From positions 94,134 to 158,133 of the forward strand of contig JAQYET010000076.1 of NCBI GenBank assembly GCA_028723525.1: a stretch of 64,000 bases of DNA. The letters run 5' to 3'. The stretch is from Prevotellaceae bacterium. Its GTDB lineage: Bacteria; Bacteroidota; Bacteroidia; Bacteroidales; Bacteroidaceae. This document shows, in pieces, positions 9,008 through 17,069 of the stretch (within the stretch, counting starts at the first letter, position 1; every line of letters begins with the position of its first letter). The notes beneath the pieces were generated by a model that was given only the letters and a program-made list of their open reading frames with translations, ran no database searches and was not told where the DNA came from. The position numbers and the translations under genes are program-made.

Positions 9008-9592
9008 ATGACAATGCCTGATAGAGAACAAGATAAGATGAAACAGATGTCACAAAACCTTACATATACCGTGGAAAGGTTCACCGCAGACGTCTCTGCA
9101 AAGGATTATATAGAGCGGTTTCGCAATGTTGACTACTTCGTGGAACTATGCCGCAAGTGCGATAACTACGGCAAACGTTATGGCTGTCCGCCGTTCGAGA
9201 AGTCGCAACTTGATGTGATTGACACCTATCGGCAGGTGTGGATTATGGGCATAAAGATTGTGCCTGACGACCCTACCTTGCCCTTGAGTGCTGCCAACGA
9301 CCTGATGTCGCCGGTCATAGGAGAGATGAACGCCGAACTGCTTGAGAAGGAACGCCGGTTGGGTGGCTATGCTTTCGGGTTCGTAGGGAAGTGCCCTTAC
9401 TGCGGCGGTGCGCCCTGCCGGCGCATAGAAGGCAAACCGTGCAGACATCCCGACAAGGTGCGACCCTCCCTTGAAGCATACGGTTTTGATATGAGCAAGA
9501 CCGCAAAGGAGTTGTTCGGACTGGAAATAAAATGGAGCGACGGGGTGCATATTCCGGAATATCTTACGTTGGTTTGCGGGATATTCCATTGA
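9008..9592 (+). CDS. DUF2284 predicted metal-binding protein
   Basis: A 194-residue cytoplasmic protein of the DUF2284 family, whose function is unknown. Cysteine clusters suggest metal or Fe-S binding: CRKCDNYGKRYGCPPF near residue 45 and GKCPYCGGAPCRR near 128, followed by CRHPDKVRPSLEAYG. It starts 15 bp after the channel gene and probably shares its promoter. No catalytic motif was recognised. A hairpin at 9604-9638 follows the stop. Confidence 0.8.
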   Translation: MTMPDREQDKMKQMSQNLTYTVERFTADVSAKDYIERFRNVDYFVELCRKCDNYGKRYGCPPFEKSQLDVIDTYRQVWIMGIKIVPDDPTLPLSAANDLMSPVIGEMNAELLEKERRLGGYAFGFVGKCPYCGGAPCRRIEGKPCRHPDKVRPSLEAYGFDMSKTAKELFGLEIKWSDGVHIPEYLTLVCGIFH

Positions 9593-9603
9593 CAACAACG
9601 CAC

Positions 9604-9640
9604 GAATGCCCGGTAACATACACTGCTACCGGGCATTCTT
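9604..9640 (+). terminator. Hairpin after the DUF2284 gene
   Basis: A 12-bp stem GAATGCCCGGTA/TACCGGGCATTC with an 11-nt loop lies between convergent genes. The T-tract is short (CTTAAT), so strength is uncertain. Confidence 0.65.
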
Positions 9641-9695
9641 AATATGGTTTCTTATATCTGTAATCCTGTTGATTGCTTGATATATCGGCTGCAAT

Positions 9696-10181
9696 TTACT
9701 GTTGCTTGCCCAGACGATGGTCAAGCATACCGATGCCATGACCTTGGTTGTTGATGAAGAAGTCGAGTATAGCCTTAACGCTGTCTTCCTCTTCCACCTG
9801 CTCGTCGATGAACTTCGACAGTAGGTTTGCAGACGCGCGGTCTTTTTCTTCGTCGGCAACATCAGCCAGTTTGTTTATAAGGTTTGTCACTTCCTGCTCG
9901 TGCTTGTAGGTCATTTCGAACACTTCCTGTGGACTCTTGAAATCTGTCGGCACATCCTTTATCGCTGTCACGTTAGCTTTTCCGCCACGGCTCAGCACGT
10001 AGTTTGCCATTTCCAAAGCGTGCTCTCTTTCCTCTTCACTCTGCCTGAACATCCATGTCGCAAAGCCTTTCCAGCCGTTTGCACGGAACCAAAATGCCAT
10101 TTCAAGATATAGATTGCTTGACCATAATTCCGCTTCGATTTGCACGTTGAACGCATCCTGCATTTTCTTACTGATTGTCAT
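9696..10181 (-). CDS. Ferritin (FtnA type)
   Basis: Iron-storage ferritin forming a 24-subunit shell that oxidises and stores iron. The ferroxidase ligands are visible: Glu in EAELWSSNLYLEMA (helix A), EEEREHALEM (helix B) and DEQVEEE (helix D). No bacterioferritin haem signature was noticed. With the ATG at 10181 it has 161 residues, as expected; the longer frame from 10274 adds an unrelated N-terminus that overlaps the promoter side. A consensus promoter lies at 10297-10328, leaving a leader of about 110 nt. No Fur box was recognised. Confidence 0.93.
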   Translation of the reverse strand: MTISKKMQDAFNVQIEAELWSSNLYLEMAFWFRANGWKGFATWMFRQSEEEREHALEMANYVLSRGGKANVTAIKDVPTDFKSPQEVFEMTYKHEQEVTNLINKLADVADEEKDRASANLLSKFIDEQVEEEDSVKAILDFFINNQGHGIGMLDHRLGKQQ

Positions 10182-10296
10182 AATGTTTCTTTTTATACGG
10201 TTAATGTCTATTATACTTTTATTCCCAATGCACCGAGCAGGCAGGCTCTTATCTGTTATTATGCCATGTATCACCTTCTTGGTTGCATTATTTTTA

Positions 10297-10328
10297 CAAA
10301 TGTACGTATTTTCTGCGTAGAATACAAA
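10297..10328 (-). promoter_or_regulatory. Promoter of the ferritin gene
   Basis: On the minus strand, TTTG (10328-10325), 20 bp, then TACATTTG (10304-10297) match the consensus. Confidence 0.7.
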
Positions 10329-10347
10329 TATTTAACATAAATTGTGT

Positions 10348-10382
10348 GCCTTGAACCGTAATCTTTTATCTTAGTTCAAGGC
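10348..10382. other. Hairpin between the divergent ferritin and glycosyltransferase promoters
   Basis: A 9-bp perfect inverted repeat (GCCTTGAAC/GTTCAAGGC) with a 17-nt loop is followed on the plus strand by TTGCTTTT. It lies outside the ferritin promoter and upstream of the GT2 promoter, so it belongs to neither transcript as drawn. It could end an unseen plus-strand RNA or be a protein site. Nothing else is visible in the 312-bp gap except the two promoters. Confidence 0.45.
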
Positions 10383-10434
10383 TTGCTTTTCATCCCTGTT
10401 GGGCGTTACGTTTAAATTCTTTAACTTGTTAAAG

Positions 10435-10465
10435 TTGAGAGTTCCGATAAAAAGCAATAAGTTTG
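10435..10465 (+). promoter_or_regulatory. Promoter of the GT2 gene
   Basis: TTG (10435-10437), 20 bp, then TAAGTTTG (10458-10465). The predicted start is about 25 nt before the ATG at 10494. Confidence 0.65.
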
Positions 10466-10493
10466 CAAACATTTAAAACAGACCACATACGCA

Positions 10494-11432
10494 ATGCTTA
10501 GCATCATAATACCTGTATATAAGGTGGAGCAGACATTGGAGAGATGCCTGCAAAGTGTTGCTTCACAGGGATTGGAAGACTGTGAGGTGATAATGGTTGA
10601 CGACGGTTCGCCTGACGGATGCGGTGAGATATGTGACCGCTGGGCAGAGAAGGACAGCCGTTTCAAGGTGCTCCACCGGTCTAATGGCGGACTAAGTGCT
10701 GCGCGTAATTCGGGCATCGAAAGGGCTGTTGGCGACCTGCTGACCTTCGTTGACTCCGATGATTACCTCGCGCCCGGCACGCTCTTGCCCTTGCTGCGCC
10801 GTATGCAGGATGACGAGGCAATAGATATTCTGGAGTATGACGTGGTGAAGCATGACGGCAATGGCATGGAAAGGTCGCTCGGTATAGGCGAAGCAGTGTG
10901 GCACGATGCTGCGGAATATTGGTTTCGCGGGCGTGCCTACGCTCATGCTTACTCATGGAACAAGATTTACAGGCGCGCCGTTTTCTCTGCTGTTCGCTTC
11001 CCCGTGGGAAAGAATTTTGAAGATGTGCACATCCTTCCGCTACTCCTTGAAAACGCGAAAGGCAAGGTGGTGACAACCTCTCACGGCGCATATCACTACG
11101 TGGAAAACCCTAAGGGCATAACCCACAATGCCACCAACGAAGACTACCGGAGTCTGCTCGATGCTCATGTGAGGTTTCTCGAAGGGCATCGAAGCGAAAT
11201 GTGTGGCAACGACGGGAACCACTTCGCCGAATATTATGCCCATGTCCTCAATATTCAGATAACCGCTTTTGCCGATTATGGTGCAGAGGTGAGATTGCGC
11301 GGAATGAACAGTTATGTGGGGAGGTGGACCGGCATGGGAGCCGGCATTGGGTTTGTGTCATGGCTCAAGATGATGTTCGCACGCCTGTTCGGTGTGAAGT
11401 CGCTCTGCCGTTTGTTCCGCATGTTGCGATGA
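10494..11432 (+). CDS. Glycosyltransferase family 2
   Basis: A 312-residue GT-A fold transferase that adds a sugar from a nucleotide donor to an unknown acceptor, probably a surface polysaccharide. SIIIPVYK starts the fold, VDDGSPDG binds the nucleotide, NGGLSAARNSG is the typical GT2 turn, and DSDD near residue 90 is the metal-binding DXD. No clear transmembrane anchor is present; a short hydrophobic amphipathic segment lies near the C-terminus. It stands alone, with no polysaccharide cluster around it. The stop is 52 bp from the convergent dacB. Confidence 0.88.
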   Translation: MLSIIIPVYKVEQTLERCLQSVASQGLEDCEVIMVDDGSPDGCGEICDRWAEKDSRFKVLHRSNGGLSAARNSGIERAVGDLLTFVDSDDYLAPGTLLPLLRRMQDDEAIDILEYDVVKHDGNGMERSLGIGEAVWHDAAEYWFRGRAYAHAYSWNKIYRRAVFSAVRFPVGKNFEDVHILPLLLENAKGKVVTTSHGAYHYVENPKGITHNATNEDYRSLLDAHVRFLEGHRSEMCGNDGNHFAEYYAHVLNIQITAFADYGAEVRLRGMNSYVGRWTGMGAGIGFVSWLKMMFARLFGVKSLCRLFRMLR

Positions 11433-11483
11433 TAGGCGTTATAGTCTGTTGCCTCACCTGTTATATTATATAAGGTGTCACCG

Positions 11484-12695
11484 TTACGGACTGCACAGTG
11501 CGTTGCATAGTTTGTTTTGAAAGTTCCTGCCTGTGGAACTCCGGCGTATCCCCATGTTTATTATTGAGAAACAAATCAGATGCCCGTTAGGCGCGTCAAG
11601 GTAGCCTGCGAGCGAACTTACACCCTCCACCGTACCGGTTTTTGCCCTCACATTGCCCTCTGCATGAGTGCCGCGCATTCGGCTTTTCAGTGTTCCGTCA
11701 ACTCCGGCAATAGGCAGCGAAGGGTATAGATGACTGAAAATATCTTTGTTTTCGTAGGCATATTTCAGGAAAAGCACCTCCTCGTGGGGCGACACATAGT
11801 TATACAGCGACAGTCCGCTGCCGTCGGCTACATAATAATCTTTGCTGTCGAGTCCCACCTTGCGTATTATACTATTGAAGTGAACTTTCGCTTTTTCGGC
11901 AGAACTGCCTAATTGATAGAACATCGCTTCGGCATAGGTATTGTCGCTATTCTTCATCATTCTGTTCAGAACTCTGTCCATAGAGTGTGTCACCAAGCAT
12001 ATTTGCTGCGCCGAGGAAGGCGTTCTCTCTTGGCTTAAATATCCGTTGATTACCACTCCTCTTTGTTCCAGCAGTGCGGTGAAGCGTTCGATGAAGTCGT
12101 CTTTCTTGTTCAGCATCAGCGGTGTCAGCACGGGGTTATCGTCGTCCCAGCACCACCCTTCGCCCAGCATTTTATCATCTTTGAAGCAAAGGTCGATACA
12201 GATATTTCCGAGAATGGTGTCTATCCCTGCAGTCCTTACAGCCGACACGAATGTTTCGAGGTCTTCGTTTCCGAATGCAGGGTCGAACCCTCCGACGCAA
12301 TACAGCGAGCCGTTCAGCGTTCCGTTGGCTATCTCACCGGTATGGTAAAGGCTTGTCTTGAACTCATGGCTGCCCCCCAAGCGGTCGAGTGCAGTCACGG
12401 CGGTGAGCATCTTCTGCGTACTTGCCGGTCGCATGGTCTGCTGTTCGTTGTAAGCATACAGCACCTTGTTGTCGGTGAGGTCGTAGATTTCCAGTCCCAC
12501 GGTAGAGGTCTTGAATATTTTGCTTTGCAACAGAGCGTCAATCCTGTCGGAAATCTTCTCCTCCCAAGGTCTGTTATCTTCGCTGCTGTATTCCGACGCC
12601 GCAGATAACGTGTCGGCATCATCATAATCCTGTGCCGTGATGTTCAGTGTTACAAGGCACAAGACCATAAAAAGGCAAATCTTCTTAATCCTCAT
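11484..12695 (-). CDS. dacB: D-alanyl-D-alanine carboxypeptidase/endopeptidase (PBP4, peptidase S13)
   Basis: Periplasmic penicillin-binding protein that trims or cleaves peptidoglycan cross-links. A signal peptide covers residues 1-22. The serine-enzyme motifs are SxxK (S92-K95 in RPASTQKM), SxN (SDN in MKNSDNTY) and KTG (RAKTGTVEG). At 403 residues it is shorter than E. coli PBP4 (477), so the extra domains are reduced. Its start overlaps the upstream PH-like membrane protein gene by 11 bp, which suggests translational coupling in a pheS-PH-dacB transcript. Confidence 0.92.
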   Translation of the reverse strand: MRIKKICLFMVLCLVTLNITAQDYDDADTLSAASEYSSEDNRPWEEKISDRIDALLQSKIFKTSTVGLEIYDLTDNKVLYAYNEQQTMRPASTQKMLTAVTALDRLGGSHEFKTSLYHTGEIANGTLNGSLYCVGGFDPAFGNEDLETFVSAVRTAGIDTILGNICIDLCFKDDKMLGEGWCWDDDNPVLTPLMLNKKDDFIERFTALLEQRGVVINGYLSQERTPSSAQQICLVTHSMDRVLNRMMKNSDNTYAEAMFYQLGSSAEKAKVHFNSIIRKVGLDSKDYYVADGSGLSLYNYVSPHEEVLFLKYAYENKDIFSHLYPSLPIAGVDGTLKSRMRGTHAEGNVRAKTGTVEGVSSLAGYLDAPNGHLICFSIINMGIRRSSTGRNFQNKLCNALCSP

Positions 12696-13074
12696 CCTTT
12701 ACCCGTTTTTTCAGTCTTCTTATTATATCCTCTTCGTTTATTGTGCTTATCGTGGCATGCCTACTGCCCTCATATTCTATCAGCACATAGTGGGAAAACA
12801 GTGTTTTCACCTTCTCTGCGCGCTCTATGCTGTCCAACTTTATCGTTGTTTTTCTGCCGAGCCGTCCTCTTGCTATCGTCAGTATGTTGTCGGCAATGAC
12901 GTATGTCGTGTTGAGCAGTCGGTCAACTACTGCCACATCAAGCACTATAAGCACGCTGCCCACCACGACATTCACCGCAGTGCGGTTCCAAAAGAAGCAC
13001 AACGCCAACACTGCCAACATTGCCGCGCCTGCCACTTCGGTATATGAAACACGGTGTCTGAAACTTCTCATCAT
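12685..13074 (-). CDS. Small membrane protein with a bacterial PH-like domain
   Basis: A 129-residue protein with two hydrophobic helices (about 15-30 and 35-50). A soluble part follows (TYVIADNILTIARG, IKLDSIERAEK, HYVLIEYEG) whose strand pattern resembles bacterial PH-like domains. A second Met at residue 2 is an equally good start. It lies 25 bp downstream of pheS and overlaps dacB by 11 bp. Function unknown; the PH assignment is by pattern only. Confidence 0.65.
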   Translation of the reverse strand: MMRSFRHRVSYTEVAGAAMLAVLALCFFWNRTAVNVVVGSVLIVLDVAVVDRLLNTTYVIADNILTIARGRLGRKTTIKLDSIERAEKVKTLFSHYVLIEYEGSRHATISTINEEDIIRRLKKRVKDED

Positions 13075-13099
13075 CAGAATTCGGTCGGTATCAGCATTA

Positions 13100-14137
13100 T
13101 CAGTATGCCGACTCGAACTCGCGAAGGAAGCGTATGTCGTTCTCGGAGAACATGCGCAGGTCGCTCACCTGATATTTAAGGTTCGTTATGCGCTCCACTC
13201 CGAGTCCGAAAGCGTAGCCGCTGTATATGCTGCTATCTATTCCGCACTGTTCGAGAACGTTAGGGTCAACCATTCCACAGCCCAATATTTCCACCCAGCC
13301 GGTGTGCTTGCAGAAACCGCATCCGCCACCTCCGCAGATATGGCACGAGATGTCCATTTCGGCACTTGGTTCGGTGAAAGGGAAGTAACTCGGGCGAAGG
13401 CGTATCTCGGTGTCGGCTCCGAACATCTCGCGTGCAAACGACAGAAGCACCTGTTTCAGGTCGGTGAACGACACGTTCTTGTCAATGTAGAGTCCTTCCA
13501 CTTGGTGGAAGAAGCAATGTGCGCGCGCTGTTATCGCCTCATTGCGATACACTCGTCCCGGGCAAATTATGCGAATTGGCGGCTCTTGCGTCTCCATGAC
13601 ACGCGCCTGAACGGAAGATGTGTGTGAGCGCAGTATGATATTCTTTGTCGCGTCGTTTTGGTTCATCTCGACGAAGAACGTGTCCTGCATGTCGCGTGCA
13701 GGGTGGTCGGCGGCAAAGTTCATTCTTGTGAACACGTGCATGTCGTCTTCCACTTCCGGTCCGTCGGCGAGTACGAAGCCCATTCTTGAGAAGATGTCTA
13801 TTATTTCGTTCTCAACGATTGTCAGCGGGTGGCGTGTTCCCAATGGGATAGGGTAGGCAGAGCGTGTCAAGTCGATGTCTGCAGCACCCTCATCGCTTGT
13901 TTCCGTCTGTTCGCGCAGTGCGTTTATTTTTTCTATTGCAGTCTGTTTCAGTTCGTTTATTTTCATTCCCACCGCTTTCTTTTCTTCTGCGGCAACGTTG
14001 CGGAAGTCAGACATCAGTGCGTTAATCTCCCCTTTCTTACTGAGATATTTTAGTCTGAGAGCCTCAATTTCCTCTGCGTTTGAGGCTTTCAGTGCGTTCA
14101 CTTCTTTCAGAAGTTGTTCGATTTTGTCAAGCATCAT
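13100..14137 (-). CDS. pheS: Phenylalanyl-tRNA synthetase alpha subunit
   Basis: Catalytic subunit of the alpha2-beta2 enzyme that charges tRNA-Phe. An N-terminal coiled coil (MLDKIEQLLKEVNALKA) precedes class II motifs: HPLTIVENEI, the motif 2 region RTHTSSVQ-like RSHTSSVQARVM, GRVYRNEAITARAH and GFGLGVER-like FGLGVERI. Four cysteines in CHICGGGGCGFC near residue 280 may bind zinc. Two adjacent ATGs (14137, 14134) give 345 or 344 residues, the normal size. The open frame continues upstream through tandem repeats to 14368, but that extension is an artefact: it crosses the promoter (14165-14195). pheT is not nearby, which is common in this phylum. Confidence 0.95.
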   Translation of the reverse strand: MMLDKIEQLLKEVNALKASNAEEIEALRLKYLSKKGEINALMSDFRNVAAEEKKAVGMKINELKQTAIEKINALREQTETSDEGAADIDLTRSAYPIPLGTRHPLTIVENEIIDIFSRMGFVLADGPEVEDDMHVFTRMNFAADHPARDMQDTFFVEMNQNDATKNIILRSHTSSVQARVMETQEPPIRIICPGRVYRNEAITARAHCFFHQVEGLYIDKNVSFTDLKQVLLSFAREMFGADTEIRLRPSYFPFTEPSAEMDISCHICGGGGCGFCKHTGWVEILGCGMVDPNVLEQCGIDSSIYSGYAFGLGVERITNLKYQVSDLRMFSENDIRFLREFESAY

Positions 14138-14164
14138 TCCTATTTTATATATAATATATGGGTG

Positions 14165-14195
14165 CAAAGTTAGTGCAAATCGAGTGAAATACAAA
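14165..14195 (-). promoter_or_regulatory. Promoter of pheS, formed by the end of the 87-bp repeat
   Basis: On the minus strand, TTTG (14195-14192), 19 bp, then TAACTTTG (14172-14165). The same promoter sequence stands in front of thrS and of the DUF4348 gene. The predicted leader is about 24 nt. Confidence 0.75.
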
Positions 14196-14404
14196 AAGAA
14201 TTCATTCTTTTTTATTTCCGAGGTGCCGCCTAACTTCACGGAAGTAATACGTAGAGTTAGTGCAAATCGAGTGAAATACAAAAAGAATTTATTCTTTTTT
14301 ATTTCCGAGATGCCGCCTAACTTCACGGAAGTAATACGTAGAGTTAGTGCAAATCGAGTGAAATACAAAAAGAATTCATTCTTTTTTATTTCCGAGGTGC
14401 CGCC
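14168..14404 (-). repeat. Family B repeat, 2.7 tandem copies of 87 bp, upstream of pheS
   Basis: Units begin at 14168, 14255 and 14342 (period 87), the last one partial. Each holds the palindrome AAAAAGAAT-GA-ATTCTTTTT (or with a T-for-C change), the motif CTCGGAAATAAAA and the promoter-like end. Only the copy next to pheS has TAACTTTG; the others read TAACTCTACGTA at the same place. The repeats fill nearly all of the gap between DUF389 and pheS. Because 87 is a multiple of 3, they form a spurious open frame of 29-residue repeats on each strand. Confidence 0.92.
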
Positions 14405-14410
14405 TTTTCG

Positions 14411-15766
14411 CTAAGGCATTACTAACAACACTATGCTGTCGTTTGCCGCGCGCTCGCCAATCCATTGCCTCATTTTCTTCTGTTCTGCGTCATTCATCCG
14501 TGCACCTTTTTTCAGTTCCACTATCGCTGCCACGTATCTTTTCTGTGGCAGAGTGTCAGTGGATACAAAGACAGCCCTTGACAATGAGAAACTCTTTATT
14601 GAGGGATAAAGCACCCTGATTTCGCCCCTCATCCGGTTGCTAAGTTCCTCGTAGCGGCGGTATTGGTGCAGAGAGTCGCGCGTTTTCGCTTGTCTTGCGC
14701 TCTCCTCCATAAGCATTTGCTGATATTTTTCGTGTGTTTCGTTGTTCTTTGCCAGTTTGTTCTCCAACAGTTGAATGTTCGCCGATGCCGCGCCCTGTAT
14801 GAGTTGCAGCCGGAAATCCTTCATTCCGTAGAACTCAAGCAGCCTTTTCGCCTGTCGCTGCACGCTGTCTGGCACCTCGTTTCCTACCACAACCACCCTC
14901 AACATCTTGCTCTCCTTGTTTGCGTCGTATGATATAACCTGCGACCCTTTCCAGTCGAGTTCTTTGTCAACGAAATTCTTCACCCTGCTTTGAAACACCG
15001 TGTCGCCAACCAACTTGTATGTCATAATGGCAGCGGGGATTAGTGTCACGACCGCGATAACGATAATCTTGTTGTGAATATTGCGCGCTTTTTGGCTGTC
15101 GAGCGACGCTATCGGGCTGAATTTCAGGAATTTCACGCCGAGATATGTCGCAATGCAAATGAACACCGAGTTGATATAGAAGAGATAGAATGCACCGATG
15201 AAATAACTGAAATTGAGTGTTGCGATACCGAAACCTGCCGTACAGAGCGGCGGCATCAGTGCAGTGGCGATTGCAACGCCCGGTATCACGTTACCCTTTC
15301 CTCCCGCAGCCAGTGCCACAATGCCTGCCGCGCCACCGAAGAAGGCTATCAGGACATCGTAGAGCGTGGGTGAGGTGCGGGCGAGAAGTTCCGACTGCGC
15401 CTCGCTGAGCGGTGAAATGGCGAAATAGACTGTTGCCGTGAGTACGCTGATTACCGTTGCCACGACAAGATTTTTGGCAGACCTTTTCAGCAGAGTCATG
15501 TCGTTTATTCCGATGCCGAGTCCCAAACCGAGGATTGGTCCCATGAGAGGCGATATGAGCATGGCACCGATTATCACTGCCGTGGAGTTCACGTTAAGTC
15601 CCAGCGAAGCGATGAAGATTGCGAACACGAGCACCCACAGGTTAGCCCCTCTGAACGATACGCCGTTTTCGATGCTCTCTATCGTCTCCTTTTCGTCGCT
15701 CTTGTCGGGCATCATGTTGAAGTACTTTTTCCCTATTTCCTTTGCCTTGTTAAAGTCGAAGTTCAT
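14411..15766 (-). CDS. DUF389 membrane protein
   Basis: A 451-residue integral membrane protein of the DUF389 family (function unsettled). About six helices span residues 45-245, with family motifs NSTAVIIGAMLISPLMGPILG and GNVIPGVAIATALMPPLCT. The C-terminal third is a soluble alpha/beta part with a coiled coil (NKLAKNNETHEKYQQ region). The ATG at 15766 is chosen because a -7 box TATCTTTG lies at 15800-15793, which excludes the longer frame from 15838. It is transcribed towards pheS but separated from it by the repeats. Confidence 0.82.
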   Translation of the reverse strand: MNFDFNKAKEIGKKYFNMMPDKSDEKETIESIENGVSFRGANLWVLVFAIFIASLGLNVNSTAVIIGAMLISPLMGPILGLGLGIGINDMTLLKRSAKNLVVATVISVLTATVYFAISPLSEAQSELLARTSPTLYDVLIAFFGGAAGIVALAAGGKGNVIPGVAIATALMPPLCTAGFGIATLNFSYFIGAFYLFYINSVFICIATYLGVKFLKFSPIASLDSQKARNIHNKIIVIAVVTLIPAAIMTYKLVGDTVFQSRVKNFVDKELDWKGSQVISYDANKESKMLRVVVVGNEVPDSVQRQAKRLLEFYGMKDFRLQLIQGAASANIQLLENKLAKNNETHEKYQQMLMEESARQAKTRDSLHQYRRYEELSNRMRGEIRVLYPSIKSFSLSRAVFVSTDTLPQKRYVAAIVELKKGARMNDAEQKKMRQWIGERAANDSIVLLVMP

Positions 15767-15910
15767 AATTCTGTCGCAGTTTAATTTCCTTGCAAAGATA
15801 ATACTTTTATTTTTAAGATAGTGCTTGCTGCCTACCATAGATGCGTTTTTGGGGCTTTCGGCATGCCATAAACATCAAAGTATTCTTGCAGAGCATGTCT
15901 TTCGTTGTGC

Positions 15911-15991
15911 AAAATCGGCGAAATTACTGACCAAAATCGGCGATTTTGAAAAGTAAAATCGGCGATTTTATTTTGCAATTTCGCCGAAATT
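15911..15991. repeat. Palindrome array 2: four 15-bp units at exact 22-bp spacing
   Basis: Centres lie at 15918, 15940, 15962 and 15984. Units are AAAATCGGCGAAATT, AAAATCGGCGATTTT (twice) and AATTTCGCCGAAATT; spacers are ACTGACC, GAAAAGT and ATTTTGC. It is in the 446-bp divergent gap between DUF389 and the DUF4348 gene, 59 bp from a family B repeat. Confidence 0.92.
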
Positions 15992-16049
15992 GGTTTTAGG
16001 TTGAATATCAATGTGATTGCGGCGTGGGTGTTTTGTTTTCTGTTTGCGC

Positions 16050-16145
16050 TAACTCTACGTACTTGTGTCCGTGAAGTTAGGCTGCATCTCGGAAATAAAA
16101 AAGAATAAATTCTTTTTGTATTTCACTCGATTTGCACTAACTTTG
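16050..16145 (+). repeat. Family B repeat, single 88-bp copy with promoter, upstream of the DUF4348 gene
   Basis: One unit runs from TAACTCTACGTA (16050) to the promoter: TTTG (16115-16118), 19 bp, TAACTTTG (16138-16145). The distance between the two TAACT sites is exactly 88 bp, as in the thrS copies. The predicted leader is about 64 nt. Confidence 0.88.
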
Positions 16146-16212
16146 CAAGCGAAAAAGGGAAAGTGAATTGCTTATATAATTTTATTCAGAGAAAACTTAT
16201 TTTTACGGAGAA

Positions 16213-17064
16213 ATGAAAAAGGCATTTGTTCTCGTGATTGCAGTGTTGCTATGCTCAATCATGACAATGCAGACAACAAGTTGCACGGATAAAAAGACCG
16301 GGCAGGACAGTATCGTGTCAGACTCTTTGGACAGTGACACAACGGCTTTGGACTCGCTTGAGAAGATAATGGAAGAGACTCCAATGCCTAAGACAGCGGA
16401 CGAACTCTTCGACGACTTCGTGTTCAACTTTGCAGGCAACAGTAAGTTGCAGCGCACCAGGATTGTGTTCCCGCTGCCGGTGGTGACGGGCAAAAAGACT
16501 TCAATGATACAGAACAACCAATGGCGCACGGAACATTTTTTCATGGCGCAGGGATATTATACATTGATATTCGACAACCGCAGACAGATGGCGTTGGGAA
16601 AAGACACGTCGGTGAACCATGTGGTGGTGGAGAAGATTATGCTCAACAGAAAGGCTGTGAAGCAGTATGTGTTCAATCGCACCGATGGAAAATGGATGCT
16701 TACGGGCATCGTAAATCAGGGCTTGAGCCAAAATCATAATGCGTCGTTCTTGAATTTCTACGACAAGTTTGCAAACGACACTGCATATCAGATTGCGAGT
16801 CTTAACAACCCGGTGAAGTTTACCGGTCCCGACCCTGACGATGATTTCGCTTCCATGACGGGAGAGATAGCACCGGAGACGTGGCTCGCCTTTGCGCCCA
16901 CAGACATGCCGCGCGGGACTATATATAATATAATGTATGGCGAGAAGCCTGCTGGAGGCAACGAGAAGATTTTCTGTCTGCGTGGCATTGCAAACGGTCA
17001 GGAAATGGAAATGACATTCAAGAAGATTGGCGGGAAGTGGAAACTTACAAAACTTGTCCAATAA
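16213..17064 (+). CDS. DUF4348-type lipoprotein
   Basis: A 283-residue predicted lipoprotein: signal peptide with lipobox TTSC (Cys24), then an acidic Ser/Asp linker and a domain from about residue 60 (ADELFDDFVFNFAGN) to the end. It resembles the Bacteroidetes DUF4348 family, whose role is unknown. Its stop is 5 bp before the murB start, so it is probably cotranscribed with a peptidoglycan-precursor gene; a cell-envelope role is an inference only. Its promoter is a family B repeat. Confidence 0.8.
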   Translation: MKKAFVLVIAVLLCSIMTMQTTSCTDKKTGQDSIVSDSLDSDTTALDSLEKIMEETPMPKTADELFDDFVFNFAGNSKLQRTRIVFPLPVVTGKKTSMIQNNQWRTEHFFMAQGYYTLIFDNRRQMALGKDTSVNHVVVEKIMLNRKAVKQYVFNRTDGKWMLTGIVNQGLSQNHNASFLNFYDKFANDTAYQIASLNNPVKFTGPDPDDDFASMTGEIAPETWLAFAPTDMPRGTIYNIMYGEKPAGGNEKIFCLRGIANGQEMEMTFKKIGGKWKLTKLVQ

Positions 17065-17069
17065 GCACG

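Noticed and set aside
14138-14368. N-terminal extension of PheS
   Set aside because: It is repeat DNA that contains the pheS promoter. PheS without it has normal length and a normal first helix.
13875-14414. Plus-strand frame with repeated ANRVKYKKN-type peptides
   Set aside because: It runs through the antisense of pheS and then the 87-bp tandem repeats. The periodic peptide is a by-product of a repeat length divisible by three.
15911-15991. Rho-independent terminators formed by the AAAATCG/CGATTTT units
   Set aside because: Arms are only 7 bp with a one-base centre, so no stable RNA loop can form, and the arrays lie upstream of genes on both sides.
17037-17069. Earlier start for MurB
   Set aside because: It would begin inside the DUF4348 gene and add residues not found in MurB; ATG 17070 gives the family length.
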